23,925 bases of DNA from Jaenimonas drosophilae (taxonomy: Eukaryota > Euglenozoa > Kinetoplastea > Trypanosomatida > Trypanosomatidae): contig JASAON010001421.1 of NCBI GenBank assembly GCA_030849065.1, positions 1 to 23,925 of the forward strand. The letters run 5' to 3'. The notes below the pieces were generated by a model. That model ran no database searches and was not told the DNA's origin. It saw only the letters and a list, made by a program, of their open reading frames with translations. Below, one piece after another: positions 1 to 8,261 of the stretch. Every line of letters begins with the position of its first letter. Within the stretch, counting starts at the first letter, position 1. A program made the position numbers and the translations under genes.

Positions 1-34
1 CATCGAACATGGAAGCACAACAAACACAGCGTCA

Positions 35-1093
35 ATGCCCAATAAATCATCTCCACGACGTGCGTTGGTGCGAGATGCGGTGGATGCTGAGGAAGGTAGC
101 ACCAAACGAAGACACCAGATTCAGTACTCATCGGATGTTGTAGTGGCAAAGGTGAATGATGATGATGGTGATGGTGATGATGATGATGATGTTATTGATG
201 TGGATGATGAAACGTTGTTGTTGCGGCAGATGCCAACATCGATGCTGCCACAGGGCCACTCTCCACTCCCCACCAATCCATCTCCGATTGACGTTGCAGA
301 TGATGATGATGATGGCAGCTCACCACACACACGCAGCCCGCACACACCAGAGGAGGTGGACGTCTCGCCATTTTTGCCACCATCGAGCGCATCTCTCTCA
401 CCGGTGATGGGCTCGGAGCTGCCGTCGCTATTCTCTTCCAGCCGGCGCAGCCACGCACGCGATGATGAAAGTTGGTTTTCCAGCGTTTCACAACCACGTG
501 GAGGCCAACACAACAATAACAACAACAACAACACATTATCATCATCATCGTCCTATCGCCAACGTCAACGCAGGAGTGCCGCGATGATTGATGAGCTCAT
601 TGTGCAGTTGGCCTCCATCGATCTCGCCACCCTCTCCGAGGAGGAGCGTGAGTCTCTCCGCAACGTTGTGGCGCAACAACACGCCCACATCCAACACGCC
701 TCCAAGAACAACAACAACAACAACAACAACACGCATGGGGAAGAAGAAGAAGAAGAAGATGATGATGATGGCACACAACCACGTCGTGAGTTAAGCTCAT
801 CACGTGGTGGACCAACACCTCTCTCCATCATGCGCGAAGGTTCCTACTTTGATGAGCCGAGTGAGGCGGATCTACGCCGACGACGTGTTGCGTTTCGTGA
901 CGTGTACCCCCCAGGAGCTCTCGATCGCATGTGTGGGCGACGGAGTACCCGCGCATCTTCGGCTGGCAGCATAGCAACCGTTGAGCGCATGGGCTCCGTG
1001 GCCTCTGCGCGGTTTTCGGATGGCGCCTCGCAGCTCGCCGAGACGGAGGTCTCCTCCATCGCCACACGCCGCCTGGCGATGGAGAGCCCATAG
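35..1093 (+). CDS. Low-complexity Asp/Asn/Ser-rich protein, function unknown
   Basis: This 352-residue open frame runs from the ATG at 35 to a TAG stop. I do not recognise the family. It is mostly low complexity: poly-Asp runs near residues 43-60 and 88-93, Ser/Pro-rich stretches, two poly-Asn runs (near 160-167 and 224-231), and a Glu/Asp run near 235-245. The only segment that looks folded is a predicted helix at about 183-222 containing MIDELIVQLASIDLATLSEE. The C-terminal 100 residues are Arg/Ser-rich and basic. GC-rich third positions in the non-repeat parts and the position at the head of the same-strand array support it as a gene. Its splice acceptor would lie left of the window, so an upstream start cannot be excluded. 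A nuclear or cytoskeletal disordered protein is possible but is only a guess. Confidence 0.65.
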   Translation: MPNKSSPRRALVRDAVDAEEGSTKRRHQIQYSSDVVVAKVNDDDGDGDDDDDVIDVDDETLLLRQMPTSMLPQGHSPLPTNPSPIDVADDDDDGSSPHTRSPHTPEEVDVSPFLPPSSASLSPVMGSELPSLFSSSRRSHARDDESWFSSVSQPRGGQHNNNNNNNTLSSSSSYRQRQRRSAAMIDELIVQLASIDLATLSEEERESLRNVVAQQHAHIQHASKNNNNNNNNTHGEEEEEEDDDDGTQPRRELSSSRGGPTPLSIMREGSYFDEPSEADLRRRRVAFRDVYPPGALDRMCGRRSTRASSAGSIATVERMGSVASARFSDGASQLAETEVSSIATRRLAMESP

Positions 1094-1118
1094 ATGACGC
1101 CCACGTACGCACACATGA

Positions 1119-1142
1119 TGATGATGATGATCATCATCATCA
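1119..1142. repeat. 24-bp perfect palindrome made of GAT/ATC triplets
   Basis: A run of GAT triplets meets its own reverse complement with no spacer, the centre lying between 1130 and 1131. The arms are 12 bp. It sits in the short 3' UTR of the first gene, upstream of the PIG-P splice acceptor. Confidence 0.8.
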
Positions 1143-1210
1143 ACATCAACCAAGCATCTCTCTTCTACACGATTAGTGGTTACGTATTTCGTTTGCACGC
1201 AACACAACAC

Positions 1211-1252
1211 TTGTTCTTCTTCTTCACCAACCTCAGCTATTTTTTTTTTCAG
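1211..1252 (+). promoter_or_regulatory. Candidate spliced-leader acceptor for PIG-P
   Basis: A pyrimidine-rich tract including a ten-base T run ends in CAG at 1250-1252. An earlier CAG at 1234-1236 is an alternative. The first ATG downstream is the PIG-P start at 1307, leaving a 5' UTR of about 54 nt that carries a CACT/CA microsatellite. Confidence 0.7.
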
Positions 1253-1306
1253 CTCACTCACACACACACTCACTCACTCACTCACACACACACACAACTG
1301 AGACTT

Positions 1307-1738
1307 ATGCCAACGCCCGTCGTTGATCCTGAGCTGGAGCGCATTGCCGGCCGGCAAGTGGCCATCAACGGCTTCATTGCCTTCCTTCTCACCATTGGCT
1401 TAGCCATCATATACTTCAGCTGGGCCATCATTCCCGATGCGTGGCTCCATCGTGTGGGTGTAACGTACTACCCAGACCGATACTGGGCCGTGGCAGCACC
1501 ATCCATCCTGATTATGCTCTTTGCCTACTACTTTAGCTCACACATCTTCATGATGCTCATCACCACACACCCGCTCGATGACGGATGTTGCGTGGCGGAT
1601 GTGGATGGACGCAAGGACACGGAGGCCCACCTCGCGGCGTTGAGCGTATCAAACCATCACAGCGTGCCGCCGTGGGTGGATATCCCGGTGCCAATCGCGA
1701 GCCGCCTTCTCTTTCAGCCATGGAAGGATAAGGAGTAG
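1307..1738 (+). CDS. PIGP: PIG-P, GPI-GlcNAc transferase subunit P
   Basis: This 143-residue protein matches the PIG-P family, the small two-helix subunit of the ER complex that transfers GlcNAc from UDP-GlcNAc to phosphatidylinositol, the first step of GPI-anchor synthesis. Transmembrane helix 1 is at about 20-42 and helix 2 at about 61-86. Between them is the family signature: IPDAWL at 42-47, then GVTYYPDRYWA at 51-61. The conserved TTHPLDD follows at 86-92. Near the C-terminus DIPVPIASRLLF resembles the short amphipathic ending of the human protein. The length is normal for the family. The open frame extends 71 codons upstream, but that part is simple repeat and contains the splice acceptor, so I start at ATG 1307, the first ATG after it. 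Trypanosomatids depend heavily on GPI-anchored surface proteins, which fits. Confidence 0.9.
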   Translation: MPTPVVDPELERIAGRQVAINGFIAFLLTIGLAIIYFSWAIIPDAWLHRVGVTYYPDRYWAVAAPSILIMLFAYYFSSHIFMMLITTHPLDDGCCVADVDGRKDTEAHLAALSVSNHHSVPPWVDIPVPIASRLLFQPWKDKE

Positions 1739-1744
1739 CGTAGC

Positions 1745-1800
1745 ATGATGATGTTGTTGATGATGATGATGTTGGTGTTGCTGGTGTTGTTGGTGTTGCG
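1745..1800 (+). repeat. GAT/GTT imperfect trinucleotide repeat in 3' UTR
   Basis: Six bases after the PIG-P stop begins an imperfect run of GAT, then GTT/GGT triplets. It is one of several triplet tracts placed immediately after stop codons in this window. Confidence 0.7.
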
Positions 1801-1910
1801 CATGGCGCTGTTGTTCCGTGTGGTACTCACACACACACAAATACAAACGTATCTCTAAACACGTATACGTCCATGATGATTTGCCATGACGAACTCCACC
1901 AACATCTTCG

Positions 1911-1953
1911 TCAAACTCTTCCGCCTCTTTCTTCATCATCCTTCACATGTTAG
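1911..1953 (+). promoter_or_regulatory. Candidate spliced-leader acceptor, first helical-repeat gene
   Basis: A CT-rich tract is followed by TAG with AG at 1952-1953; a second CAG lies at 1964-1966. Both fall inside the raw open frame, which argues that the ATG at 1886 is not in the mRNA. The first ATG after them is 1973. Confidence 0.65.
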
Positions 1954-1972
1954 AGCGGCAGCACAGGTGCGA

Positions 1973-3694
1973 ATGTGGAGGTCATCGGCCATACGACGAA
2001 GTGGGATAGGCCCATCACCATCATCATCATCATCATCATCAACGTTGCAGAAGTTGCTGAATGTGGTTGGGAGCTCTTCGCAATTGTGGTGCGCGGAGGA
2101 CTACTTCCGTGTGTGTGCTCTCGTGAAGGGTGGCACCGATCGTCTGCACATGATGGAGCATCCAACCGCGCTGCCGAACTTGGCGCGACGCTTCCGTGCA
2201 GACGTACAAAACACCAACAACACGTCTGCCGAGACGTGGAGCCCCTTTCAACGTAGTCTGGTGGAGTCGGTGCTCCTCAGCATAGATGATGCGGGGGAGG
2301 TGGTGCCACCTCCTGCTGCCACAACAACAATAACATCATCGTCCATCGCCGTGGAGCCTCGCGAGCATCTCAACGCCATCTGGGAGCTCATCCGCGAAGG
2401 CCGCGAGGAGGCTGGCGGCCAACTGGGCAGCACCCGCACACAACTCATTCACCAACACGTGCAGCACATGGAACAACACGTACGCCGGCTCTCCCCACAT
2501 GACACCGCCAACCTTGTGAAGGCCTTGGCCACCATTCACTATCACGATGGCGAACACACAGCGTTGCTGGCACGACGTTGTTGCGAGGTGGTGGCACTCA
2601 TCACCAACATTCATGATGTCTGCCAGCTCTACTACAACCTCCACAAGCTTGGTACCTTTGATTCTCTCACGCCGATTGCGCTGCGTTTATCATCCTTCGT
2701 GCAAGACATGAGTTGTACCGATGTGTTTCTTGTGGCGCAGGCCTTGGAGCGCCAGCCACACACATCTCCCATCATCAACCGAATGATGCGCGCCTTGTGC
2801 CAACGTGCGGCAGCGACGGTCTCCGCATCCGCATCGCCCACGTTTCATCGCGCGGTGTTGGCGGCGATGGAGCGCTACAACCATGCCGATGTAGCAGTTG
2901 CGGAGGTGTTGTTGGCAGACCTCTGCCGCTTTCATGGAAACATGTCTGAGCTCGACGCGGCGGAGGTGTTGCGTGTGTCGGTGGCGCTGGGCGTTGCGCC
3001 AACCAACCATCTTCACGATGGCCTTCTCGCCCGCATCCTCCATCTCACCCCCACGATGGATCTGCGCAGTGTGGCACCACTCATCAATCTCTTCTCCACC
3101 CTCGCGTGTGATTCGAGCCAACACATGTTGGCGATGTTGGCCCGGCTGGATGATGGTGCAGGGCAGCTCCCACTGCCACTGCTCGTGGAGGTGATGGAGC
3201 TCGTGAGCACCTATCCTCCCGCGAAGGGCCACGTGGGCATCGTGAGCCTCGCATTTGCGGCATCTCTGCGCGCAGACTCCATGGATCGCGAGCAGCTCGA
3301 GCATCTGGTGCGTGCGTTTGCCACACTGAACCACTTCAGCGACGATGTGTTGGTGCTCCTCAGGCACCTCCTCTCACGTCCCGGCGGGATGCGGCAGCTT
3401 GACACGTTGATGCTGCTTCTCCAGCATCTCGATGGACGCGCCGCGGCGGAGCCACAGTGGCGGGAGCTCTTGGCTGAGGCTCTCATTCAGCTCGCACCAA
3501 TGATGAAGGATGGCCAACTCCTCGACGCCAAGAAGGCTTTTGATGGGCTGAGATTGTGCGAGAGCAGAGAGGCACATCAACGCTTGTTTCTGCGCGCCAA
3601 GACGATGCAGAGACAACCAAAGACGTTGCGTGGGGGAGATGGAGGACGTCGTCGCTCACGCTATCATGATCCAATGAGCGAGTTGCTGGAGTAG
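1973..3694 (+). CDS. Helical-repeat protein, probably mitochondrial (paralogue A)
   Basis: This 573-residue protein has no family name I can assign with confidence. I start at Met 1973 because the pyrimidine tract and splice acceptor lie between it and the upstream in-frame ATG at 1886. The resulting N-terminus, MWRSSAIRRSGIGP, is Arg/Ser-rich and acid-free, as in a mitochondrial targeting peptide. A Ser run follows, then from about residue 150 to the end a succession of roughly 35-residue amphipathic helix pairs of ARM/HEAT or PPR-like shape. Landmarks are LSPHDTANLVKAL, the YPPAKGH motif at 414-420 and a C-terminal LAPM. The next gene shares this order (YPPTKTH at 398-404, LAPM near its end), so the two look like diverged tandem copies. 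Helical-repeat proteins of this kind are common in kinetoplastid mitochondrial RNA processing and ribosome assembly. That role is inference. Confidence 0.8.
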   Translation: MWRSSAIRRSGIGPSPSSSSSSSTLQKLLNVVGSSSQLWCAEDYFRVCALVKGGTDRLHMMEHPTALPNLARRFRADVQNTNNTSAETWSPFQRSLVESVLLSIDDAGEVVPPPAATTTITSSSIAVEPREHLNAIWELIREGREEAGGQLGSTRTQLIHQHVQHMEQHVRRLSPHDTANLVKALATIHYHDGEHTALLARRCCEVVALITNIHDVCQLYYNLHKLGTFDSLTPIALRLSSFVQDMSCTDVFLVAQALERQPHTSPIINRMMRALCQRAAATVSASASPTFHRAVLAAMERYNHADVAVAEVLLADLCRFHGNMSELDAAEVLRVSVALGVAPTNHLHDGLLARILHLTPTMDLRSVAPLINLFSTLACDSSQHMLAMLARLDDGAGQLPLPLLVEVMELVSTYPPAKGHVGIVSLAFAASLRADSMDREQLEHLVRAFATLNHFSDDVLVLLRHLLSRPGGMRQLDTLMLLLQHLDGRAAAEPQWRELLAEALIQLAPMMKDGQLLDAKKAFDGLRLCESREAHQRLFLRAKTMQRQPKTLRGGDGGRRRSRYHDPMSELLE

Positions 3695-3800
3695 CATCAT
3701 GTTGTGAAGGTACGCCACTGCCACTACCACCACCACTCACACATACATTCATTGTACTGGTACTTGAGCATGTTTTCGTGTTTGATGCGTGCTACTTCTA

Positions 3801-3838
3801 CACCCCTCCTTCGTCCACCTTCAACCAACCTCTTTCAG
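3801..3838 (+). promoter_or_regulatory. Candidate spliced-leader acceptor, second helical-repeat gene
   Basis: The pyrimidine-rich tract ends in TTTCAG with AG at 3837-3838. No ATG occurs between it and 3902, which supports 3902 as the start and a UTR of about 63 nt containing a TG repeat. Confidence 0.75.
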
Positions 3839-3901
3839 TGTTCCTCATCCTCTCTCCGAGAAGATATAGCGCACGTGTGTGTGTGTGTGCGTACCGGAGA
3901 G

Positions 3902-5563
3902 ATGCTGGCGCGATGTTCGCGGCGTGCCAGTGCCGCGATGGTGCTGCCCACCTTCGATATCACCCGCGCACTGGTGGACCCCAACGCACATCATCAAGCT
4001 GCCGGCTTGAGCTACATTCTGCAACGTCTTCGCCTGCATCTCATCCCGCTCACCGCCCACGACGTCTATCAGCTATGCACCACCGCCTACCACACCAACA
4101 CGCTCGGGCTGATGGAGGATGCGGAGGTGATGCGCGCACTGGCAGATGCCTTTCAACGTGCCGATCAGCGCGTCCTGACGCCATTTCAGGTGAGCCTCAT
4201 CACCGACACACTACGCAAGGCGGGCATCGTGGCCACACCAACGGAGGTGCTCGTGCCAACGGAGGAGGAGGTCTCACCAGAGAGCGTGTTGCATCTTTTG
4301 CGGTCCATGCGCGTGAATAAGATGCGCGATGAACGCAAAACAGATGCGGCGCTTAATCTCCTGATTCCCTTCTTGGATGAGATGAACCCCACCACCCTCT
4401 CCGCCATCATCATTGAGCTCGCCTTGTTGCGTTCCTCCAAGGCGGATATGATGAATCGCCTCGGCAAGCGTGTCTTGCACGTTAGCGATGAGCTCACCAC
4501 CCTCGATCTCTCCATGACAACCAAGTGCCTCGCCCTCACACGTGGGGTGCCGACGAACCTCCTCCGACGTCTCTACGACGCCGTCTCTGCGCGGATGGAG
4601 GAGCTTCAACCCGAGGACTTCGTGCATGCCATGGAGGGATTGTGCCAGTTGGGCCCGCAATTCGCCAACACCTTCGCCGTCTTTGTGGAGGCGGGCCTCG
4701 AGCAGGTTGAGACGTTTGACGCACTCACCCTGACACACTTCTTGGTGGGCTTCACCACGATGAAGTACGCGCAACGCGATCATGTGGAGATTTACGCTGA
4801 TGCGTTGATTGATGTGGCGCAGGATTTGGGGGAGCATGATCTCGTCCAGGCCACCATGGCACTGGAGAGCCTTCATCTTCTCAGCGAGGATCTCTTCTCG
4901 AGCCTATCAACGTGCTTGTTGCGCTTCCCGCCGCGGATGGCACCGCGATACATCGCACCCGTGATGGATGTGTGCAGTGTGGTGCCCCACGATAGCAGCA
5001 TGCTGATGCAGAGCCTCCTGGATCGTGCGCTGGAGGCTACCCGGGTGCTCTCCCCGAATGAGCTCGCCAACATTCTGGAGATTGCGTCCATGTACCCGCC
5101 AACCAAAACACACGCCGTCGTCGGCGCCTTTGCCAAGCAGGCGAAGATGCGCATGGAGATCATGGCGCCTGAATCCATCTCCACCATCGTGCGTGGCTTG
5201 GCAAACCTCGGGCACGATGATGCGGAGGTGTACGTGATGGCCACCTCCGCCATGATGCGTTTCGGCTTCAAGAACTGGTCCACGCTGGAGCCCATCTTGA
5301 TGGGGCTCTCGTTGAGCGGTGAGTGCTCCATCGCCACGGCCAAGGTGATGGCGGGCCACCTCGCACCCATGGCGCGCACCATGACGGTGGCGGAGGTACA
5401 ACGGGCCAATCGCTATCTGATGGAGATCAAGTGCGAGGAGGATTTCGTGTATCGCGCCTTGGCCGCACGTGTGTTGTATTTTGTGAAGGAGCTCACCCCA
5501 GACACACCAGAGGATGTGCAGGTGCTGCTGCAGCGTGGTGCCGTACGACGAGATGATCGATGA
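3902..5563 (+). CDS. Helical-repeat protein, probably mitochondrial (paralogue B)
   Basis: This 553-residue protein starts at the first ATG after a clean acceptor; the open frame continues 66 codons upstream but that part includes the pyrimidine tract. The N-terminus MLARCSRRASAAMVLP has the Arg/Ala/Ser composition of a mitochondrial presequence. The rest is helical repeats of about 35 residues from near residue 20 to the end. It resembles the preceding gene in several places: LTPFQVSLITDTL beside SPFQRSLVESVL, SPNELANILEIASMYPPTKTH (begins near residue 384) beside the corresponding segment with YPPAKGH, and HLAPM near the C-terminus beside QLAPM. Similar lengths and matching motif order support tandem duplication followed by strong divergence. 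A role in mitochondrial RNA or ribosome biology is only inferred. No RAP, GTPase or catalytic motif is visible. Confidence 0.82.
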   Translation: MLARCSRRASAAMVLPTFDITRALVDPNAHHQAAGLSYILQRLRLHLIPLTAHDVYQLCTTAYHTNTLGLMEDAEVMRALADAFQRADQRVLTPFQVSLITDTLRKAGIVATPTEVLVPTEEEVSPESVLHLLRSMRVNKMRDERKTDAALNLLIPFLDEMNPTTLSAIIIELALLRSSKADMMNRLGKRVLHVSDELTTLDLSMTTKCLALTRGVPTNLLRRLYDAVSARMEELQPEDFVHAMEGLCQLGPQFANTFAVFVEAGLEQVETFDALTLTHFLVGFTTMKYAQRDHVEIYADALIDVAQDLGEHDLVQATMALESLHLLSEDLFSSLSTCLLRFPPRMAPRYIAPVMDVCSVVPHDSSMLMQSLLDRALEATRVLSPNELANILEIASMYPPTKTHAVVGAFAKQAKMRMEIMAPESISTIVRGLANLGHDDAEVYVMATSAMMRFGFKNWSTLEPILMGLSLSGECSIATAKVMAGHLAPMARTMTVAEVQRANRYLMEIKCEEDFVYRALAARVLYFVKELTPDTPEDVQVLLQRGAVRRDDR

Positions 5564-5850
5564 TGTGTGTTGTTGTGGTTGTTGCGAGGCACGCAACCAA
5601 TCAAGAACCATCTACTTCAAGAGACACACACCCACACCCACACCCACACACTCACACAACAATGATTGATGATGGTGTACGCATCATCTTCTTCACACAC
5701 AAACACAGAAACACTGCAGAAGGTTATCTGTAGCACATGCAGCCAACTCCCTACTGGTGGTCTCACACATGAATGAAACAACACCACTCACACCCACCTC
5801 TTACACCTACTACTACAACAACTACTACTACTACCCACATATATATACGT

Positions 5851-5872
5851 GTATGTATGTATGTATGTATGT
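5851..5872 (+). repeat. TATG tetranucleotide microsatellite
   Basis: Five consecutive TATG units lie just upstream of the polypyrimidine tract of the DUF1749 gene. An AT dinucleotide run precedes them. Confidence 0.85.
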
Positions 5873-5880
5873 ACTACTAC

Positions 5881-5963
5881 TTCACTTGTCTTCTTACCCT
5901 TCTTCTTCGTATCTTACCCCTCTCTCTCTCTCACTCACACATACACACGTACATACACCACAG
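5881..5963 (+). promoter_or_regulatory. Candidate spliced-leader acceptor, DUF1749 gene
   Basis: A long CT-rich tract containing a CTCTCTCTCT run is followed by CA repeats and a CAG with AG at 5962-5963. The first ATG downstream is 6048, giving a UTR of about 84 nt. Confidence 0.65.
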
Positions 5964-6047
5964 TTTGCCGCCGAAGAAGCCTCTTCATCTCCGCCACTAA
6001 CCCCATACCCTACCCCCCACACACCAACACACCCCTACATCATCAAC

Positions 6048-6998
6048 ATGCAGGCCACCGCTGGAAAGCTCTTGTACTACTACAAGGACCCCTACTGCAA
6101 GGTGCCCATCTTCATTTCGGGTGAGGCCAAGCGCTGTGTGCTGTGGATTGGCGGCCAGCAGGAGTCCTTCTTCACCATCTGCTACTTCCAGGAGCTCGCA
6201 GAGAAGCTCGGAGGATCCTGGGCCTTCGCACAGACGGAGATCCCCAGCGGCCACATCGCCTACGGCGCGCAGGATCACCGCAGTGATACCGAAGACATTG
6301 ATGACATCCTCCTCCTCCTCAAGAAGGAGTATGGCATGGAGGAGATCGCCCTCTTCGCCACGAGCACCGGCGTGCAGGTGGCGCTCCAGCTCCTAGCCAC
6401 GGGCAACAACACCGACATCGTCACGCGTGTTATCCTCCACGGCATCGTGTGCCGCCTCGATAACCCCTTCTTCACGGAGGTGGCGATTGCCAAGCGCAAC
6501 GAGCGCGTGAAGCAGATGATGGCTGATGGACGCCGCGAGGACTCACGCAGCATGATTGGCTTCTACGACATCCCAGTGACCCCCGCACGTCTCTGCGAGG
6601 GCGGCTTCCTCACGATGCAGGAGGCCCTGTGGCTGCCCGCCCTAAACAACGATGCCGCCACCGCGAAGGAGGCCCTCAAGGCCATCAAGGTGCCATGCTT
6701 CATCATGATCGCAACGGACTCCCAGTACAAGCCATCGAAGGATGATGTAGAGAAGGTGCGTGCGTGCGCAACCGAGGCCGTTGGCTGCCCCGCCGCGGAT
6801 GTGCAGGTGGAGGTCTTCAACGATACCTGTGATGAGGTGCGCCGCCTGCTCAAGGCAGATATCCCAGCGCACGTTGCGGCCATCACTAAGTTCTTGAAGA
6901 AGGAGGATGAGAAGCGCGCCGTGAAGGAGGCGGAGGAGCAGGCGCTGCGCGAGGAGGAGGAGAAGCGCAAGCGCATCGCCCTCAGCAAGCTGATGTAG
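6048..6998 (+). CDS. DUF1749/UPF0613-type alpha/beta-hydrolase-fold protein
   Basis: This 316-residue protein resembles the DUF1749 (UPF0613) family, a eukaryotic branch of the alpha/beta hydrolase superfamily. The core alternates strands and helices: CVLWIGGQ, then a helix, then GSWAFAQTEI, then the nucleophile-elbow region LFATSTGVQVAL. The candidate triad is Ser106 in A-T-S-T-G, Asp224 in MIATDSQYKP and His275 in IPAHVAAI. The usual first Gly of G-x-S-x-G is Ala104 here, a mild deviation. The last 35 residues form a highly charged Lys/Glu/Arg helix. The start at 6048 is the first ATG after the acceptor; the upstream 97 codons of open frame are microsatellite. No substrate is known to me, and no signal peptide or membrane helix is visible, so it is probably cytosolic. 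Unlike its neighbours it is free of homopolymer runs. Confidence 0.82.
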   Translation: MQATAGKLLYYYKDPYCKVPIFISGEAKRCVLWIGGQQESFFTICYFQELAEKLGGSWAFAQTEIPSGHIAYGAQDHRSDTEDIDDILLLLKKEYGMEEIALFATSTGVQVALQLLATGNNTDIVTRVILHGIVCRLDNPFFTEVAIAKRNERVKQMMADGRREDSRSMIGFYDIPVTPARLCEGGFLTMQEALWLPALNNDAATAKEALKAIKVPCFIMIATDSQYKPSKDDVEKVRACATEAVGCPAADVQVEVFNDTCDEVRRLLKADIPAHVAAITKFLKKEDEKRAVKEAEEQALREEEEKRKRIALSKLM

Positions 6999-8150
6999 GC
7001 CATGCGCTCCCCCCCACAAGGTTGCTCCACGCGCGCACACGCACACACACACACACACACCGTCGTAAGTGAGACGCTGATATCGTGAGAGATGTGTGCT
7101 CATGTATGTGATGTGTGTGTGTGTGTTGTGTCTCGCCTGTGTCTGTTGATGTACCATAGCAACGCACAAAGAAAAAAAAAATTGTTGGTTTTCGCTATTA
7201 TTTTTCTCCCTCTCCCCCCTCATTCCTCTGATACTGCCGCTACTGCTGCGCACCACCATCTCGCATATGCTACTGAATCATCGTCAGTGCCTCCTTCCTT
7301 CATTCAGCACATGCTGGGTGATGGATGAATGGTTGCACTCATCGTTTGATGCTTCTTCTTCACGCGTCAGTGGCGGGTCTTTGGCTGACCTTCTCTGAGT
7401 GCGTGTTGTTGCGTGATTCATGAACGTTGCGCAAGGACGAGATTGATCTTCTTCTTCTTCCACGACAACTCATCTTGTCTTTGGAGGGAAAGGTGGTGCG
7501 TGTGTGTGCGTGTGTGGCAGTGGTGTATGTGTGCGTGCACGTGCAGTATGTTTAGGCTAGTGCTGGGCAGGATGGGTCGGTGTGGCATCCATCGTGTATG
7601 TGTGTGTGCGTGTAGGTGTTTCAAGAGGCCACTGACAGAGGTGGTGTGCATCAGCAACGTATACGTCGTACTCGTTCTGTTTTTTTCCTTCCTCTTAACG
7701 ATGGAATCGATGATGTGTTTGTTGTGTTGTTGTATGTTCCACGCCTCTCTGCTCCGCTTTAGGTTGACGGTTGAGGAGAGGGATGCTCGTGCTGCGTGAG
7801 CTCCCCCCCCACCTCTCTCCGCCAGGGTGCTACAAACACGCGCACATGCGCACACACACACGGGCGTTGCCAAGACCCCAGTTACACAGATGTGGCTTCA
7901 TGCCCCACTCCACCTCGCCTGACCCCCCTCAACATGATGTAGAAGAAGGCTTGGCATGGATGTATACGCGTCAAAAAAGATGCATCTTCTTCGTACACAC
8001 AACGACATGCTACTCCACCTCCCCCCCTCTCTCTCTTTCGCACACACACCTACAACAATTATTTGTGTGTGTGTGTGTGGAGGGAGGGAGGGGGAAGTGT
8101 GCAGCCGAAATTGGTTTTGTTGTGTGATTGGTTCATCTCTCAACAAGACA
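6999..8150 (+). other. 1.15 kb spacer with no supported gene
   Basis: This is one of the two longest gene-free stretches here. It contains CA/TG microsatellites (7035-7060, and around 7110, 7500, 7600 and 8065), an A run near 7171, and several short pyrimidine tracts (near 7201-7220, 7447-7462, 7681-7697). Open frames inside it encode repeats such as poly-Phe or Cys/Val-rich sequence and do not look like protein. It is probably a long 3' UTR plus intergenic sequence. I found no tRNA-like B box. Confidence 0.6.
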
Positions 8151-8185
8151 TCTTCACTCTCTTCCCTTCTTCTTTTTATTTTCAG
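8151..8185 (+). promoter_or_regulatory. Candidate spliced-leader acceptor, F-x-P repeat protein gene
   Basis: The tract is nearly pure pyrimidine and ends in TTTTCAG with AG at 8184-8185. No ATG intervenes before 8262, giving a UTR of about 76 nt that begins with a CA repeat. Confidence 0.8.
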
Positions 8186-8261
8186 CACAACACACACTCA
8201 CACACACACACATACACACACGTGTGCTTTCAAGGCTGTTGTTGTGGTTGGCGTTGCACTG

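Larger units (their letters stand above)
5564..6047 (+). other. Spacer: 3' UTR, microsatellites and splice acceptor
   Basis: This 484-base spacer holds a CCCACA-type repeat (about 5622-5659), a TAC/ACT-rich stretch near 5805-5835, a TATG repeat (5851-5872), and then the CT-rich tract leading to the acceptor of the next gene. I see no convincing coding sequence. Confidence 0.7.

Noticed and set aside
192..831. Several minus-strand open frames rich in Met, Cys, Ser or Val runs opposite the first gene
   Set aside because: They are antisense readings of triplet repeats, with no family resemblance, and would oppose the direction of every convincing gene.
1886..1972. N-terminal extension of the first helical-repeat protein from ATG 1886
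   Set aside because: The pyrimidine tract and AG acceptor lie inside this stretch, so it is unlikely to be in the mature mRNA.
2690..3367. 225-codon minus-strand frame opposite the first helical-repeat gene
   Set aside because: It is His/Gln/Arg-rich, an antisense shadow of GC-rich-third-position coding DNA.
5622..5659. CCCACA-type repeat considered as an internal telomeric tract
   Set aside because: The kinetoplastid telomere unit is TTAGGG/CCCTAA; this run is CCCACA mixed with CA repeat and fits the general CA microsatellite background.
7319..7386. Possible C/D-box snoRNA: TGATGG-like C box and CTGA D box about 65 bases apart
   Set aside because: The C box is imperfect, the flanks do not form a convincing terminal stem, and such short boxes occur by chance in GAT-rich DNA.
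7413..7799. 128-codon open frame in the long spacer
   Set aside because: It encodes poly-Phe and Cys/Val/Arg repeats from TTC and TG microsatellites and has no protein-like composition or acceptor-ATG arrangement.
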